A stretch of DNA of 64,000 bases from Streptomyces sp. R41 (GTDB lineage Bacteria > Actinomycetota > Actinomycetes > Streptomycetales > Streptomycetaceae), in contig NZ_CP163443.1 of assembly GCF_041053055.1 (NCBI RefSeq), positions 6,307,001-6,371,000 on the forward strand, given 5' to 3'. Shown here piece after piece: positions 18,432-28,474 of this stretch (its first letter is position 1; each line of letters starts with the position of its first letter). The notes beneath the pieces are model-generated. The model made no database searches. It had not been told where the DNA came from and was given only the letters and a program-made list of their open reading frames with translations. The translations under genes and the position numbers were made by a program.

Positions 18432-18971
18432 ATGTCGCGCATTGGCAAGCTCCCCATCACGGTTCCCGCCGGCGTGGACGTCACCATCGACGGCCGTACG
18501 GTCCAGGTGAAGGGCCCCAAGGGCTCGCTCTCCCACACCATCGCGGCGCCGATCGAGATCGCTAAGGGCGAGGACGGCGTTCTGAACGTCACCCGCCCGA
18601 ACGACGAGCGTCAGAACAAGGCCCTCCACGGCCTGTCCCGCACGCTGGTGGCGAACATGATCACCGGCGTGACCCAGGGTTACGTGAAGAAGCTCGAGAT
18701 CAGCGGTGTCGGTTACCGCGTCCTGGCGAAGGGCTCCAACCTGGAGTTCTCGCTCGGCTACAGCCACCCGATCACCGTCGAGGCCCCCGAGGGCATCACC
18801 TTCAAGGTGGAGGCCCCCACCCGTTTCTCGGTCGAGGGCATCGACAAGCAGAAGGTCGGCGAGGTTGCGGCCAACATCCGCAAGCTGCGCAAGCCTGACC
18901 CGTACAAGGCCAAGGGCGTCAAGTACGAGGGCGAAGTCATCCGCCGCAAGGTCGGAAAGGCGGGTAAGTAA
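18432..18971 (+). CDS. rplF: 50S ribosomal protein L6
   Basis: 179 residues. L6 lies near the factor-binding site at the stalk base. [16 protein letters not shown] and the C-terminal [19 protein letters not shown] are conserved. GGAGGAAAC precedes the ATG. Confidence 0.98.
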   Translation: MSRIGKLPITVPAGVDVTIDGRTVQVKGPKGSLSHTIAAPIEIAKGEDGVLNVTRPNDERQNKALHGLSRTLVANMITGVTQGYVKKLEISGVGYRVLAKGSNLEFSLGYSHPITVEAPEGITFKVEAPTRFSVEGIDKQKVGEVAANIRKLRKPDPYKAKGVKYEGEVIRRKVGKAGK

Positions 18972-18974
18972 GCC

Positions 18975-19358
18975 ATGGCATACGGTGTCAAGATTGCTAA
19001 GGGCGACGCTTACAAGCGTGCTGCCATCAAGCGTCGTCACATCCGGATCCGTAAGCACATCTCGGGTACGGCTGAGCGTCCGCGCCTGGTCGTGACGCGC
19101 TCGAACCGCCACATCGTGGCCCAGGTCATCGACGACGTTAAGGGTCACACCCTGGCGTCGGCGTCGACCCTGGACACCACGATCCGTGGTGGCGAGGCCG
19201 ACAAGTCCGCGCAGGCCAAGCAGGTCGGCGCCCTGGTCGCCGAGCGTGCCAAGGCCGCCGGTGTCGAGGCTGTCGTATTCGACCGTGGTGGCAACCAGTA
19301 CGCCGGGCGCATCGCTGCCCTGGCGGACGCCGCCCGCGAAGCCGGACTCAAGTTCTGA
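18975..19358 (+). CDS. rplR: 50S ribosomal protein L18
   Basis: 127 residues. L18 carries 5S rRNA into the central protuberance with L5 and L25. [20 protein letters not shown] and [22 protein letters not shown] are signature segments. Three bp after rplF. Confidence 0.98.
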   Translation: MAYGVKIAKGDAYKRAAIKRRHIRIRKHISGTAERPRLVVTRSNRHIVAQVIDDVKGHTLASASTLDTTIRGGEADKSAQAKQVGALVAERAKAAGVEAVVFDRGGNQYAGRIAALADAAREAGLKF

Positions 19359-19398
19359 GCCGCTTCCGTAGCTAGCGGAAACAGAGAGAGGTAATCCA

Positions 19399-20004
19399 AT
19401 GGCTGGACCCCAGCGCCGTGGAAGCGGTGCCGGTGGCGGCGAGCGGCGGGACCGGAAGGGCCGTGACGGCGGCGCTGCTGCCGCCGAGAAGACCGCGTAC
19501 GTTGAGCGCGTTGTCGCGATCAACCGCGTCGCCAAGGTTGTGAAGGGTGGTCGTCGCTTCAGCTTCACTGCGCTCGTCGTAGTGGGCGACGGTGACGGCA
19601 CCGTGGGTGTCGGTTACGGCAAGGCCAAGGAGGTGCCGGCCGCCATCGCCAAGGGTGTGGAGGAGGCCAAGAAGCACTTCTTCAAGGTCCCCCGCATCCA
19701 GGGCACCATCCCGCACCCGATCACGGGCGAGAAGGCCGCGGGCGTCGTCCTGCTCAAGCCTGCTTCCCCCGGTACCGGTGTTATCGCCGGTGGCCCGGTG
19801 CGTGCCGTGCTCGAGTGCGCCGGCGTTCACGACATCCTGTCGAAGTCGCTCGGCTCGTCCAACGCGATCAACATCGTGCACGCGACCGTGGCGGCCCTCA
19901 AGGGCCTGCAGCGTCCCGAGGAGATCGCGGCTCGCCGTGGTCTGCCCCTCGAGGACGTCGCCCCCGCGGCTCTTCTCCGTGCGCGTGCCGGGGCTGGTGC
20001 GTAA
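19399..20004 (+). CDS. rpsE: 30S ribosomal protein S5
   Basis: 201 residues. S5 forms the mRNA entry pore and influences accuracy. [17 protein letters not shown] starts the double-stranded-RNA-binding-like core, with the spectinomycin-loop region just ahead of it. The N-terminal 30 residues are Gly/Arg-rich and disordered ([20 protein letters not shown]), usual in actinobacteria. Stop overlaps rpmD (TAATG). Confidence 0.98.
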   Translation: MAGPQRRGSGAGGGERRDRKGRDGGAAAAEKTAYVERVVAINRVAKVVKGGRRFSFTALVVVGDGDGTVGVGYGKAKEVPAAIAKGVEEAKKHFFKVPRIQGTIPHPITGEKAAGVVLLKPASPGTGVIAGGPVRAVLECAGVHDILSKSLGSSNAINIVHATVAALKGLQRPEEIAARRGLPLEDVAPAALLRARAGAGA

Positions 20005-20186
20005 TGGCGCAGCTCAAGATCACGCAGGTGAAGTCGTACATCGGCAGCAAGCAGAACCACCGTGACACCCTGCGCTCCCTTGGTCTCAAGGGCATCAACA
20101 CGCAGGTCGTCAAGGAGGACCGCCCCGAGTTCCGCGGCATGGTGCGCCATGTCCGCCACCTCGTGACGGTCGAGGAGGTCGACTGA
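20004..20186 (+). CDS. rpmD: 50S ribosomal protein L30
   Basis: 60 residues. [20 protein letters not shown] and [15 protein letters not shown] show the ferredoxin-like L30 fold. The start is the ATG overlapping the rpsE stop; the frame upstream of it is only a shadow of rpsE. L30 is absent from some bacterial phyla but kept here. Confidence 0.96.
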   Translation: MAQLKITQVKSYIGSKQNHRDTLRSLGLKGINTQVVKEDRPEFRGMVRHVRHLVTVEEVD

Positions 20187-20188
20187 TC

Positions 20189-20644
20189 ATGGCGGAGAAC
20201 AACCCGCTCAAGATCCACAACCTCCGTCCCGCCCCGGGCGCCAAGACCGCCAAGACCCGTGTGGGTCGTGGTGAGGCGTCGAAGGGTAAGACGGCCGGTC
20301 GTGGTACCAAGGGCACAAAGGCCCGCTACCAGGTTCCGGAGCGCTTCGAGGGCGGGCAGATGCCCCTCCACATGCGCCTCCCGAAGCTCAAGGGCTTCAA
20401 GAACCCGTTCAAGACCGAGTTCCAGGTCGTGAACCTCGACAAGCTGGCCGCGCTGTACCCGGAGGGTGGCGAGGTCACCGTCGAGGGTCTCGTCGCCAAG
20501 GGTGCCGTTCGCAAGAACAGCCTCGTCAAGGTCCTCGGCCAGGGCGAGATCTCCGTGGCGCTGCAGGTGACGGTCGACGCCGTCTCCGGCTCCGCCAAGG
20601 AGAAGATCACCGCCGCCGGCGGTACCGTCACCGAGCTCGTCTGA
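20189..20644 (+). CDS. rplO: 50S ribosomal protein L15
   Basis: 151 residues. L15 is a late-assembly protein with an extended N-terminal tail that penetrates 23S rRNA ([30 protein letters not shown]). Last gene of the spc series before the terminator. Confidence 0.98.
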   Translation: MAENNPLKIHNLRPAPGAKTAKTRVGRGEASKGKTAGRGTKGTKARYQVPERFEGGQMPLHMRLPKLKGFKNPFKTEFQVVNLDKLAALYPEGGEVTVEGLVAKGAVRKNSLVKVLGQGEISVALQVTVDAVSGSAKEKITAAGGTVTELV

Positions 20645-20679
20645 TCTTTTCAGGTGTCTCGATGACTTGAGCGATCCCG

Positions 20680-20713
20680 ACCGGGGATGCCCCACAAATG
20701 GGGCATCCCCGGT
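20680..20713 (+). terminator. strong terminator separating rplO from secY
   Basis: A perfect 14-bp stem (ACCGGGGATGCCCC and complement) with loop ACAAAT lies 36 bp after rplO. It implies that secY is read mainly from its own promoter. Confidence 0.8.
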
Positions 20714-20803
20714 TGGTCGTTCCAAGGGGGGCAGTGTCGCCGGTAAGGTGGCCTGCACTGCAAATTTTCGTCCGGTGGGCCTCACGGGAACTCCGGACAG
20801 CAT

Positions 20804-20832
20804 TTGACTGTTGGTTAGCTGTCAGTTATCCG
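20804..20832 (+). promoter_or_regulatory. secY promoter
   Basis: TTGACT is followed by TATCCG at 17 nt (or TTATCC at 16 nt), about 57 bp upstream of secY and after the terminator. The -35 is close to consensus; the -10 is weaker. Confidence 0.5.
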
Positions 20833-20888
20833 TCGAACCTCAAGACCGTCACCTCTGACGCACTTGCGCGGGGGTCGCAGGAGGCACC

Positions 20889-22202
20889 GTGCTCACCGCG
20901 TTCGCCCGGGCGTTCAGGACGCCCGACCTGCGCAAGAAGCTGCTCTTCACGCTCGCCATCATCGTGGTGTTCCGGGTCGGTACGCACATCCCGATCCCCG
21001 GCGTCGACTACAAGTCTGTCCAGACCTGTATGGATGTGGCCAGCTCGAACCGCGGCCTGTTCAGTCTGATCAATATGTTCAGCGGTGGCGCGCTGCTCCA
21101 GATCACTGTCTTCGCGCTCGGCATCATGCCGTACATCACGGCGAGCATCATTCTCCAGCTGCTGACCGTGGTCATCCCGCGACTGGAAGCCCTCAAGAAG
21201 GAGGGGCAGGCCGGCACGGCGAAGATCACGCAGTACACCCGTTATCTGACGGTGGCGCTCGCGATTCTGCAGGGCACCGGCCTGGTGGCCACCGCTCGCA
21301 GCGGCGCGCTCTTCCAGGGCTGCCCCGTCGCGAACCAGATCGTGCCCGACCAGTCGATCTTCGCCACCATGACCATGGTCATCACCATGACGGCCGGCAC
21401 CTGTGTCGTCATGTGGCTCGGCGAGCTCATCACCGACCGTGGCATCGGCAACGGCATGTCGATCCTCATGTTCATCTCGATCGCCGCGACCTTCCCGAGT
21501 GCGCTGTGGACCGTCAAGCTCCAGGGCAAGCTGGCCGACGGCTGGATCGAGTTCGGCACGGTGATCGCGGTCGGTCTGTGCATGGTCGGCCTGGTCGTGT
21601 TCGTCGAGCAGGCCCAGCGGCGGATCCCGGTCCAGTACGCGAAGCGCATGATCGGTCGCCGGGCATACGGCGGAACATCCACGTACATCCCGTTGAAGGT
21701 CAATCAGGCGGGTGTCATCCCCGTGATTTTCGCCTCTTCGCTGCTCTACATCCCCAGCCTGGTGGCCCAGTTCGCGGGCGGTAACTCCGGCTGGAAGACA
21801 TGGATCAGCAACAACCTGACCAAGGGCGATCACCCGATCTACATCGCCACGTACTTCCTGCTGATCGTCTTCTTCGCCTTCTTCTACGTCGCGATCTCCT
21901 TCAACCCCGAGGAAGTCGCCGACAATATGAAGAAGTATGGTGGCTTCATCCCGGGCATCCGGGCTGGCCGACCGACCGCTGAGTATCTGAGCTACGTACT
22001 CAACCGGATCACCTGGCCGGGTTCGCTGTATCTGGGCCTGATCGCTCTCGTGCCGACGATGGCGTTGGTTGGTTTCGGGGCAAACCAGAACTTCCCGTTC
22101 GGTGGCACGAGCATCCTGATCATCGTGGGTGTCGGGCTCGAGACGGTGAAGCAGATCGAGAGCCAGCTCCAGCAGCGCAATTATGAAGGGTTCCTCCGCT
22201 GA
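20889..22202 (+). CDS. secY: preprotein translocase subunit SecY
   Basis: 437 residues, ten transmembrane helices: the protein-conducting channel of Sec[23 protein letters not shown] starts the cytosolic N-helix, followed by TM1 and the TM2 region; [11 protein letters not shown] and the [14 protein letters not shown] cytosolic loop (SecA/ribosome contact) are conserved. GTG start. The stop overlaps the adk ATG by one base. Confidence 0.97.
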   Translation: MLTAFARAFRTPDLRKKLLFTLAIIVVFRVGTHIPIPGVDYKSVQTCMDVASSNRGLFSLINMFSGGALLQITVFALGIMPYITASIILQLLTVVIPRLEALKKEGQAGTAKITQYTRYLTVALAILQGTGLVATARSGALFQGCPVANQIVPDQSIFATMTMVITMTAGTCVVMWLGELITDRGIGNGMSILMFISIAATFPSALWTVKLQGKLADGWIEFGTVIAVGLCMVGLVVFVEQAQRRIPVQYAKRMIGRRAYGGTSTYIPLKVNQAGVIPVIFASSLLYIPSLVAQFAGGNSGWKTWISNNLTKGDHPIYIATYFLLIVFFAFFYVAISFNPEEVADNMKKYGGFIPGIRAGRPTAEYLSYVLNRITWPGSLYLGLIALVPTMALVGFGANQNFPFGGTSILIIVGVGLETVKQIESQLQQRNYEGFLR

Positions 22203-22858
22203 TGCGAATCGTCCTCGTCGGGCCGCCCGGTGCCGGCAAGGGAACGCAGGCCGCGTTCCTCGCCAAGAACCTGTCGATCCCGCACATCTCCACGGGCGAC
22301 CTGTTCCGCGCCAACATCAGCCAGCAGACGGAACTCGGCAAACTGGCGAAGTCCTACATGGACAAGGGCGAGCTGGTGCCGGACGAGGTCACCATCGCGA
22401 TGGCCAAGGACCGCATGGAGCAGCCCGACGCGGAGAACGGCTTCCTCCTCGACGGCTTCCCGCGCAACGTCTCCCAGGCCGAGGCGCTCGACGAGATGCT
22501 GCAGGCCGAGGCCATGAAGCTGGACGCGGTCCTGGACCTGGAGGTCCCCGAGGACGAGGTGGTCCGGCGCATCGCGGGCCGCCGCATCTGCCGCAACGAC
22601 TCGTCGCACGTCTTCCACGTCGCCTACAAGGCGCCGAAGAAGGATGGCGTCTGCGACGTCTGCGGTGGCGAGCTGTACCAGCGCGACGACGACTCCGAGG
22701 AGACCGTCCGCACGCGCCTGGAGGTCTACCACACGCAGACTGAGCCGATCATCGACTACTACAAGGCCCAGGGCCTGGTCGTCACGATCTCGGCGCTCGG
22801 CAAGGTGGAAGAGGTCACGGGGCGCGCCATGGAGGCCCTGTCGCGTCAGGCCGCGTAA
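22202..22858 (+). CDS. adk: adenylate kinase (long form)
   Basis: 218 residues. Converts ATP + AMP to 2 ADP in the cytosol. The P-loop is [10 protein letters not shown] at residue 7; [13 protein letters not shown] and the LID are intact. The LID resembles zinc-type long adenylate kinases with CDVC, but the first half ([12 protein letters not shown]) has only one Cys where a C-x2-C would be expected, so metal binding may be lost or use other ligands. Coupled to secY, a common arrangement. Confidence 0.97.
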   Translation: MRIVLVGPPGAGKGTQAAFLAKNLSIPHISTGDLFRANISQQTELGKLAKSYMDKGELVPDEVTIAMAKDRMEQPDAENGFLLDGFPRNVSQAEALDEMLQAEAMKLDAVLDLEVPEDEVVRRIAGRRICRNDSSHVFHVAYKAPKKDGVCDVCGGELYQRDDDSEETVRTRLEVYHTQTEPIIDYYKAQGLVVTISALGKVEEVTGRAMEALSRQAA

Positions 22859-22878
22859 GCGGTAGCTGTACGTCGCTC

Positions 22879-22911
22879 CGGCCGCGGCACCCCGGGAGGG
22901 TGCCGCGGCCG
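22879..22911 (+). terminator. terminator after adk
   Basis: A 14-bp stem (CGGCCGCGGCACCC and complement, loop about CGGGA) 21 bp after the adk stop. Confidence 0.75.
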
Positions 22912-23049
22912 AAGTGTGAGCCGGGCCCCTCCGCCCTGCCCGTCACCCTTACCCGTGACCGCGCGTTCGCCTCGCGCCGCGGGGCCGGTGGTGTCCCCCG
23001 TATCGTTGGAGAAGTCCGTACTCTCCGGTCCAGAAAGGCCGCAGCCGCC

Positions 23050-23889
23050 ATGGTGCAGATCAAGACCCCCGAGCAGATCGCCAAGATGCGCGAGGCGGGG
23101 CTGGTCGTCGCCGCCATTCATGCGGCCACGCGTGAGGCGGCCGTACCCGGGGCCACGACCAAGGATCTCGACGAGGTCGCCCGCAAGGTGCTCGCCGAGC
23201 ACGGGGCGAAGTCGAACTTCCTGGGGTACGGCGGTTTCCCGGCGACCATCTGCACCTCGGCCAACGCGGTCGTCGTCCATGGCATCCCGAGCGACGAGGT
23301 CGTCCTGAAGGACGGCGACATCATCTCCATCGACTGCGGCGCCATCGTGGACGGCTGGCACGGGGACGCGGCGTACACGGCGTTCGTGGGCTCCGGGCAC
23401 GCTCCGGAGCTGATCGAGCTCTCCCGGGTGACCGAGGAGTCGATGTGGGCCGGCATCGCGGCGATGAAGCAGGGCAACCGGCTCGTCGACGTCTCCCGTG
23501 CCATCGAGACGTACATCCGCCGTCAGCCGAGGCCCGGCGGCGGGCGCTACGGGATCATCGAGGACTACGGCGGCCACGGCATCGGCACCGAGATGCACAT
23601 GGACCCGCACCTGCTGAACTACGTCGAGCGCAAGCGCGGCAAGGGCCCCAAGCTGGTCCCCGGCTTCTGCCTCGCCATCGAGCCGATGGTGTCTTTGGGC
23701 ACACCGAAGACCGAGGTCCTCGAGGACGACTGGACGGTCATCACGACCGACGGCACCTGGTCCTCCCACTGGGAGCACTCGATCGCGCTGACCGAACAGG
23801 GCCCGCTGGTGCTGACGGCTCCGGACGGCGGCAGGGCGAAGCTCGCCGAGTACGGGATCACCGCGGCCCCGGATCCCCTGGCCCACTGA
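23050..23889 (+). CDS. map: methionine aminopeptidase type I
   Basis: 279 residues. Removes N-terminal Met from nascent proteins. The metal ligands are visible: SIDCGAIVDGWHGD (two Asp), GGHGIGTEMH (His), IEPMV (Glu) and WSSHWEHS (Glu); VVVHGIPSD holds the substrate His. The ATG at 23050 starts the conserved MVQIKTPEQIAKMREAG; AGAAAGG lies upstream. Longer in-frame starts only read through the intergenic region. Confidence 0.96.
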   Translation: MVQIKTPEQIAKMREAGLVVAAIHAATREAAVPGATTKDLDEVARKVLAEHGAKSNFLGYGGFPATICTSANAVVVHGIPSDEVVLKDGDIISIDCGAIVDGWHGDAAYTAFVGSGHAPELIELSRVTEESMWAGIAAMKQGNRLVDVSRAIETYIRRQPRPGGGRYGIIEDYGGHGIGTEMHMDPHLLNYVERKRGKGPKLVPGFCLAIEPMVSLGTPKTEVLEDDWTVITTDGTWSSHWEHSIALTEQGPLVLTAPDGGRAKLAEYGITAAPDPLAH

Positions 23890-23899
23890 CGTCAGCCCG

Positions 23900-23935
23900 C
23901 CCCGCCCATCGCGCATACCGCGTCGATGGGCGGGG
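23900..23935 (+). terminator. terminator after map
   Basis: Perfect 12-nt arms (CCCCGCCCATCG and complement) with a 12-nt loop, 11 bp after the map stop. Confidence 0.75.
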
Positions 23936-24079
23936 CATCGTCATGAGTGGCGAACAGGACCGGGGTAATTCGTCTTTCCGGGTGCGCTGACGTAGACTGA
24001 CTCGTCGGCTCTCGTGCACCCGCATGTCTTCATGCGCTCGTGCGGAGTCGATCAAGGTAGTCGATTCGAAGGGCGAAGC

Positions 24080-24301
24080 GTGGCCAAGAAGCAAGGTGCC
24101 ATCGAGATCGAAGGCACTGTCGTCGAGTCTCTTCCGAACGCCATGTTCAAGGTGGAGCTCCAGAACGGCCACCAGGTCCTGGCACACATCAGCGGCAAGA
24201 TGCGTATGCACTACATCCGCATCCTCCCTGACGACCGGGTCGTGGTGGAGCTGTCTCCGTACGACCTGACGCGTGGCCGGATCGTCTACCGGTACAAGTA
24301 G
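24080..24301 (+). CDS. infA: translation initiation factor IF-1
   Basis: 73 residues, an OB-fold protein that blocks the A site during initiation. [19 protein letters not shown] and [23 protein letters not shown] identify it. GTG start. A -10-like TAGACT at 23993-23998 lies in the gap after the map terminator and would give a leader of about 80 nt. Confidence 0.97.
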   Translation: MAKKQGAIEIEGTVVESLPNAMFKVELQNGHQVLAHISGKMRMHYIRILPDDRVVVELSPYDLTRGRIVYRYK

Positions 24302-24371
24302 ATCTTGCCTTTACTCCGTGCTCCCGATTCCGGGACGCGGGGGGTGGCACTGACCCGGAGAACCTCACCTA

Positions 24372-24485
24372 ATGAAGGTCAAGCCGAGCGTCAAGAAGAT
24401 CTGCGACAAGTGCAGGGTGATCCGCCGTCACGGCCGGGTCATGGTCATCTGCGAAAACCCGCGCCACAAGCAGCGCCAGGGCTGA
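24372..24485 (+). CDS. rpmJ: 50S ribosomal protein L36
   Basis: 37 residues: [16 protein letters not shown] at the start and RQG at the end. The C-x2-C...C-x4-H zinc ribbon is intact (CDKC, then CENPRH), so this is the zinc-binding form. It lies 70 bp after infA in the usual infA-rpmJ-rpsM-rpsK-rpoA-rplQ order. Confidence 0.97.
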   Translation: MKVKPSVKKICDKCRVIRRHGRVMVICENPRHKQRQG

Positions 24486-24580
24486 CGCACGACCGAACCT
24501 TCTGCATCCGCAGATATTCGCGCGACGCAAGCAGTACATGTTCATACGCAGAATCCAGGGCTGAGTTTCAGGCCTGACAC

Positions 24581-24599
24581 CCCCGGTCGGAGGCCGGGG
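24581..24599 (+). other. hairpin in the rpmJ-rpsM gap
   Basis: CCCCGG and CCGGGG arms with a 7-nt loop in the 189-bp non-coding gap before rpsM. It may be a leader structure; the rest of the gap shows nothing clear. Confidence 0.35.
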
Positions 24600-24674
24600 A
24601 CCCAGTTCGTACCTCATACGGCGGCTGGGAGCCGGTTCTGCGGAAGACCTCCGAACGACAACTGGAGCCATTGA

Positions 24675-25055
24675 ATGGCACGCGTTTCCGGTGTTGACAT
24701 CCCGCGCGAAAAGCGTGTGGAGGTCGCCCTCACCTACGTGTTCGGCATCGGCCGGACCCTTTCCCAGCAGACGCTGGCCGAGACCGGCGTGAACCCGAAC
24801 ACGCGCGTTCGTGACCTCTCCGAGGAGGAGCTGGTCAAGATCCGCGAGTACGTGGACGCCAATCTGAAGACCGAGGGTGACCTCCGTCGCGAGATCCAGG
24901 GCGACATCCGCCGCAAGATCGAGATCGGCTGCTACCAGGGTATTCGCCACCGCCGTGGCCTGCCCGTCCACGGTCAGCGCACCAGCACGAACGCCCGTAC
25001 CCGCAAGGGCCCGCGTCGCGCCATCGCCGGTAAGAAGAAGCCGGGCAAGAAGTAG
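24675..25055 (+). CDS. rpsM: 30S ribosomal protein S13
   Basis: 126 residues. S13 lies in the head and contacts the large subunit and P-site t[23 protein letters not shown] and the basic tail [20 protein letters not shown] are characteristic. Confidence 0.98.
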   Translation: MARVSGVDIPREKRVEVALTYVFGIGRTLSQQTLAETGVNPNTRVRDLSEEELVKIREYVDANLKTEGDLRREIQGDIRRKIEIGCYQGIRHRRGLPVHGQRTSTNARTRKGPRRAIAGKKKPGKK

Positions 25056-25153
25056 TCCTCAGCGGACGCTGCGGATTTTCCGGGTCTGCCCCGGAGCGCC
25101 GCAAACCAGCGGTCTTCGCTGTAGGACCGACCACCTCCCCGTAGGAGTAATAG

Positions 25154-25558
25154 ATGCCCCCCAAGGGTCGTCAGGGCGCTGCCAAGAAGGTGCGCCGCAA
25201 GGAAAAGAAGAACGTCGCTCACGGGCACGCTCACATCAAGAGCACGTTCAACAACACGATCGTCTCGATCACGGACCCCTCGGGCAACGTGATCTCCTGG
25301 GCCTCCGCCGGCCACGTCGGCTTCAAGGGCTCGCGCAAGTCCACCCCCTTCGCCGCGCAGATGGCCGCCGAGTCGGCCGCCCGCCGCGCGCAGGAGCACG
25401 GCATGCGCAAGGTTGACGTCTTCGTGAAGGGCCCGGGCTCCGGTCGCGAGACCGCGATCCGCTCCCTCCAGGCCACTGGCCTCGAGGTCGGCTCCATCCA
25501 GGACGTCACCCCCACCCCGCACAACGGCTGCCGTCCGCCCAAGCGCCGCCGCGTCTGA
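25154..25558 (+). CDS. rpsK: 30S ribosomal protein S11
   Basis: 134 residues. S11 lines the platform near the E-site codon. [20 protein letters not shown] and [20 protein letters not shown] are signature segments; the C-terminal [11 protein letters not shown] is complete. Confidence 0.98.
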   Translation: MPPKGRQGAAKKVRRKEKKNVAHGHAHIKSTFNNTIVSITDPSGNVISWASAGHVGFKGSRKSTPFAAQMAAESAARRAQEHGMRKVDVFVKGPGSGRETAIRSLQATGLEVGSIQDVTPTPHNGCRPPKRRRV

Positions 25559-25579
25559 GGCTCGGTTGTCTTGAGGATT

Positions 25580-25645
25580 CGGGCGGTACGGCTTTTCGGC
25601 CGTGCCGCCCGTACCCTTGCAATACCCGCACTGTGAAACGTGCGG
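25580..25645 (+). terminator. two hairpins between rpsK and rpoA
   Basis: The first (25580-25611) is a 13-bp stem with one G-T pair, CGGGCGGTACGGC against GCCGTGCCGCCCG. The second (25626-25645) pairs CCGCAC with GTGCGG. They probably reduce read-through, implying extra transcription of rpoA from its own start. Confidence 0.55.
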
Positions 25646-25698
25646 TTCCGTCGGGCGTCAAATAGCGGGCGTCCACGAAAGAAGGATCTGATCCACAC

Positions 25699-26721
25699 AT
25701 GCTGATCGCTCAGCGTCCCTCGTTGACCGAAGAGGTCGTCGACGAGTTCCGCTCCCGGTTCGTGATCGAGCCGCTGGAGCCGGGCTTCGGTTACACCCTC
25801 GGCAACTCCCTGCGTCGTACGCTCCTCTCCTCGATCCCGGGTGCGGCGGTCACGTCCATCCGCATCGACGGCGTTCTGCACGAGTTCACCACCGTGCCGG
25901 GCGTCAAGGAGGACGTCACCGACCTGATCCTCAACATCAAGCAGCTGGTCGTCTCCTCGGAGCACGACGAGCCTGTCGTGATGTACCTGCGCAAGCAGGG
26001 CCCGGGCCTGGTCACCGCCGCCGACATCGCGCCCCCGGCCGGTGTCGAGGTGCACAACCCCGACCTCGTCCTCGCCACGCTCAACGGCAAGGGCAAGCTG
26101 GAGATGGAGCTGACCGTCGAGCGCGGTCGCGGCTATGTCTCCGCCGTTCAGAACAAGCAGGTCGGTCAGGAGATCGGGCGCATCCCGGTCGACTCGATCT
26201 ACTCGCCGGTGCTGAAGGTCACGTACAAGGTCGAGGCGACCCGTGTCGAGCAGCGCACCGACTTCGACAAGCTGATCGTCGACGTCGAGACCAAGCAGGC
26301 CATGCGTCCGCGGGATGCCATGGCGTCGGCCGGTAAGACCCTGGTCGAGCTGTTCGGTCTGGCCCGCGAGCTCAACATCGACGCCGAGGGCATCGACATG
26401 GGCCCGTCCCCCACGGACGCCGCCCTTGCCGCCGACCTCGCGCTGCCGATCGAGGAGCTGGAGCTCACGGTCCGCTCCTACAACTGCCTCAAGCGTGAGG
26501 GCATCCACTCCGTGGGTGAGCTCGTCGCCCGCTCCGAGGCCGACCTCCTGGACATCCGCAACTTCGGTGCGAAGTCCATCGACGAGGTCAAGGCGAAGCT
26601 GGCCGGCATGGGCCTGGCCCTCAAGGACAGCCCGCCCGGATTCGACCCGACCGCCGCGGCCGACGCCTTTGGCGCCGACGACGACGCGGACGCCGGGTTC
26701 GTGGAGACCGAGCAGTACTAA
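25699..26721 (+). CDS. rpoA: DNA-directed RNA polymerase subunit alpha
   Basis: 340 residues. The N-terminal domain (residues 1-230) drives dimerisation and assembly: [20 protein letters not shown] is the conserved loop. An acidic linker precedes the C-terminal domain (about 250-315), where [14 protein letters not shown] and the [19 protein letters not shown] helix bind UP elements and activators. The acidic tail ends in TEQY. Confidence 0.98.
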   Translation: MLIAQRPSLTEEVVDEFRSRFVIEPLEPGFGYTLGNSLRRTLLSSIPGAAVTSIRIDGVLHEFTTVPGVKEDVTDLILNIKQLVVSSEHDEPVVMYLRKQGPGLVTAADIAPPAGVEVHNPDLVLATLNGKGKLEMELTVERGRGYVSAVQNKQVGQEIGRIPVDSIYSPVLKVTYKVEATRVEQRTDFDKLIVDVETKQAMRPRDAMASAGKTLVELFGLARELNIDAEGIDMGPSPTDAALAADLALPIEELELTVRSYNCLKREGIHSVGELVARSEADLLDIRNFGAKSIDEVKAKLAGMGLALKDSPPGFDPTAAADAFGADDDADAGFVETEQY

Positions 26722-26775
26722 AGGCTCCGCGAGGACCGTTTTGGCTGCGGGCCGGCTCCGGCCGGCCACGCGGTT

Positions 26776-26802
26776 CCCCGCGGCCCCTTACGGGGCGCGG
26801 GG
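26776..26802. repeat. dispersed Streptomyces GC-rich hairpin element (copy 1)
   Basis: CCCCGCGG-CCCCTTACGGGG-CGCGGGG between rpoA and rplQ, preceded by GGTT. The same core (GTTCCCCGCGCCCCTTA then GGGGC) occurs at 50651-50682 and, inverted, at 59374-59397. Confidence 0.6.
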
Positions 26803-26880
26803 TCTCCGACGGGCAATCGCCCGCTCGGACACTGACCTCGGTACCTGATACGGCCGGGGCAGACACCTAGGAGAAACACC

Positions 26881-27399
26881 ATGCCGAAGCCCACCAAGGG
26901 TGCCCGTCTGGGCGGCAGCGCCGCGCACGAGAAGCTGCTCCTCGCGAACCTCGCGAAGTCGCTCTTCGAGCACGGCCGCATCACCACCACCGAGGCGAAG
27001 GCCCGTCGCCTGCGCCCGTACGCGGAGCGTCTGGTCACCAAGGCGAAGAAGGGTGACCTTCACAACCGCCGTCAGGTGCTCTCGGTGATCACGGACAAGA
27101 GCATCGTGCACACGCTCTTCACCGAGATCGGCCCGCGCTACGAGAACCGCCCGGGTGGTTACACCCGTATCACCAAGATCGGTAACCGTCGTGGCGACAA
27201 CGCGCCCATGGCTGTCATCGAGCTGGTGGAGGCCCTGACCGTGGCCCAGCAGGCCACCGGTGAGGCCGAGGCGGCGACCAAGCGTGCCGCCAAGGACGCC
27301 GAGGCTCCGGCCGCCGAGGCCAAGACCGAGGCTCCGGCCGAGGTTGTCGAGGACGCGGCTCCGGCTGCCGCCGAGGGCGACGAGTCCAAGGACGCCTGA
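26881..27399 (+). CDS. rplQ: 50S ribosomal protein L17 with acidic C-terminal extension
   Basis: 172 residues. The L17 core is residues 1-120: [20 protein letters not shown] and [21 protein letters not shown]. It is followed by about 50 Ala/Glu/Pro-rich residues without parallel in E. coli L17 but common in actinobacteria. Last ribosomal gene of the alpha group. Confidence 0.97.
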   Translation: MPKPTKGARLGGSAAHEKLLLANLAKSLFEHGRITTTEAKARRLRPYAERLVTKAKKGDLHNRRQVLSVITDKSIVHTLFTEIGPRYENRPGGYTRITKIGNRRGDNAPMAVIELVEALTVAQQATGEAEAATKRAAKDAEAPAAEAKTEAPAEVVEDAAPAAAEGDESKDA

Positions 27400-27416
27400 G
27401 CTTCGGCTCGCGTCTG

Positions 27417-27450
27417 AGCGGGTCCGCCCCCTTCGGGGCGGGCCCGCTTT
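27417..27450 (+). terminator. terminator after rplQ
   Basis: A 14-bp stem (AGCGGGTCCGCCCC paired with GGGGCGGGCCCGCT, one G-T pair) with a CTTC tetraloop and a short T run. Confidence 0.8.
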
Positions 27451-27574
27451 CGCGTTCCGCGGTGGCGTGCTTCTCGCCGCCTGCGTCTGCGGGTCGGCTG
27501 TGCCCGCCCGTTACCGCCCCAGCGGAACGACTGCCCACAGCCGGTACGGCGTAAGGGCCTGAGAGGATCTAGGT

Positions 27575-28432
27575 GTGAGTGACGAAGTACAGCCCGGTTT
27601 TGTACGGGTGCGGCTGGACCTTTCCTACGACGGGACCCAGTTCTCCGGGTGGGCCAAGCAGGCCGGTGGGCAGCGGACCGTGCAGGGGGAGATCGAGGAC
27701 GCCCTGCGGACGGTCACGCGGTCGAAGGACACCACGTATGAGCTGACCGTGGCCGGGCGGACCGATGCCGGGGTGCATGCTCGGGGGCAGGTGGCGCATG
27801 TCGATCTGCCGGTCGAGCTGTGGGCCGAGCATCAGGAGAAGCTGCTGAAGCGGCTGGCCGGGCGGCTGTCGAAGGACGTGCGGGTGTGGTCGCTCACCGA
27901 GGCACCCGAAGGGTTCAACGCGCGGTTCTCGGCGATCTGGCGGCGGTACGCCTACCGCGTCACCGACAACCCCGGCGGTGTGGATCCGCTGCTGCGCAAT
28001 CATGTCCTGTGGCACGACTGGCCGTTGGACGTCGATGCCATGAACGAGGCCGCTCAACGGCTGGTCGGGGAGCACGACTTCGCCGCCTACTGCAAGAGGC
28101 GTGAGGGCGCGACGACCATTCGTATGCTCCAGGAGCTGAGCCTGGTGCGCGGTGACGACGGGATCATCACCGCCACCGTCCGCGCCGACGCCTTCTGCCA
28201 CAACATGGTGCGTTCGCTGATCGGGGCGTTGCTGTTCGTGGGGGACGGGCATCGCGGGCCGGACTGGCCCGGGAAGGTGCTGGCCGCCGGGATACGCGAC
28301 TCCGCCGTGCATGTCGTACGGCCGCACGGACTGACCCTGGAGGAAGTCGGGTACCCCGCCGACGAGTTGCTGGCCGCGCGCAACAAGGAGGCGCGGAACA
28401 GGCGGACGCTGACCGGGGGCGGCTGCTGCTGA
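27575..28432 (+). CDS. truA: tRNA pseudouridine(38-40) synthase TruA
   Basis: 285 residues. Isomerises uridines 38-40 in the tRNA anticodon stem. The catalytic Asp is in [13 protein letters not shown], near residue 66; the N-terminal [16 protein letters not shown] and the [11 protein letters not shown] helix are typical. GTG start. Convergent with the acyltransferase gene. Confidence 0.96.
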   Translation: MSDEVQPGFVRVRLDLSYDGTQFSGWAKQAGGQRTVQGEIEDALRTVTRSKDTTYELTVAGRTDAGVHARGQVAHVDLPVELWAEHQEKLLKRLAGRLSKDVRVWSLTEAPEGFNARFSAIWRRYAYRVTDNPGGVDPLLRNHVLWHDWPLDVDAMNEAAQRLVGEHDFAAYCKRREGATTIRMLQELSLVRGDDGIITATVRADAFCHNMVRSLIGALLFVGDGHRGPDWPGKVLAAGIRDSAVHVVRPHGLTLEEVGYPADELLAARNKEARNRRTLTGGGCC

Positions 28433-28442
28433 CCGCAGGAGC

Positions 28443-28469
28443 GGCGGCCGGGCCGGGCGCCCGGCCGCC
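28443..28469. terminator. bidirectional terminator between truA and the acyltransferase gene
   Basis: Perfect 11-nt arms (GGCGGCCGGGC and complement) with a 5-nt loop fill the 42-bp gap between two convergent genes. Confidence 0.75.
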
Positions 28470-28474
28470 CGGAC

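Noticed and set aside
27400..27574. rpsD in the alpha operon between rpsK and rpoA or after rplQ
   Set aside because: No S4 sequence is present in this region; in Streptomyces rpsD lies elsewhere.
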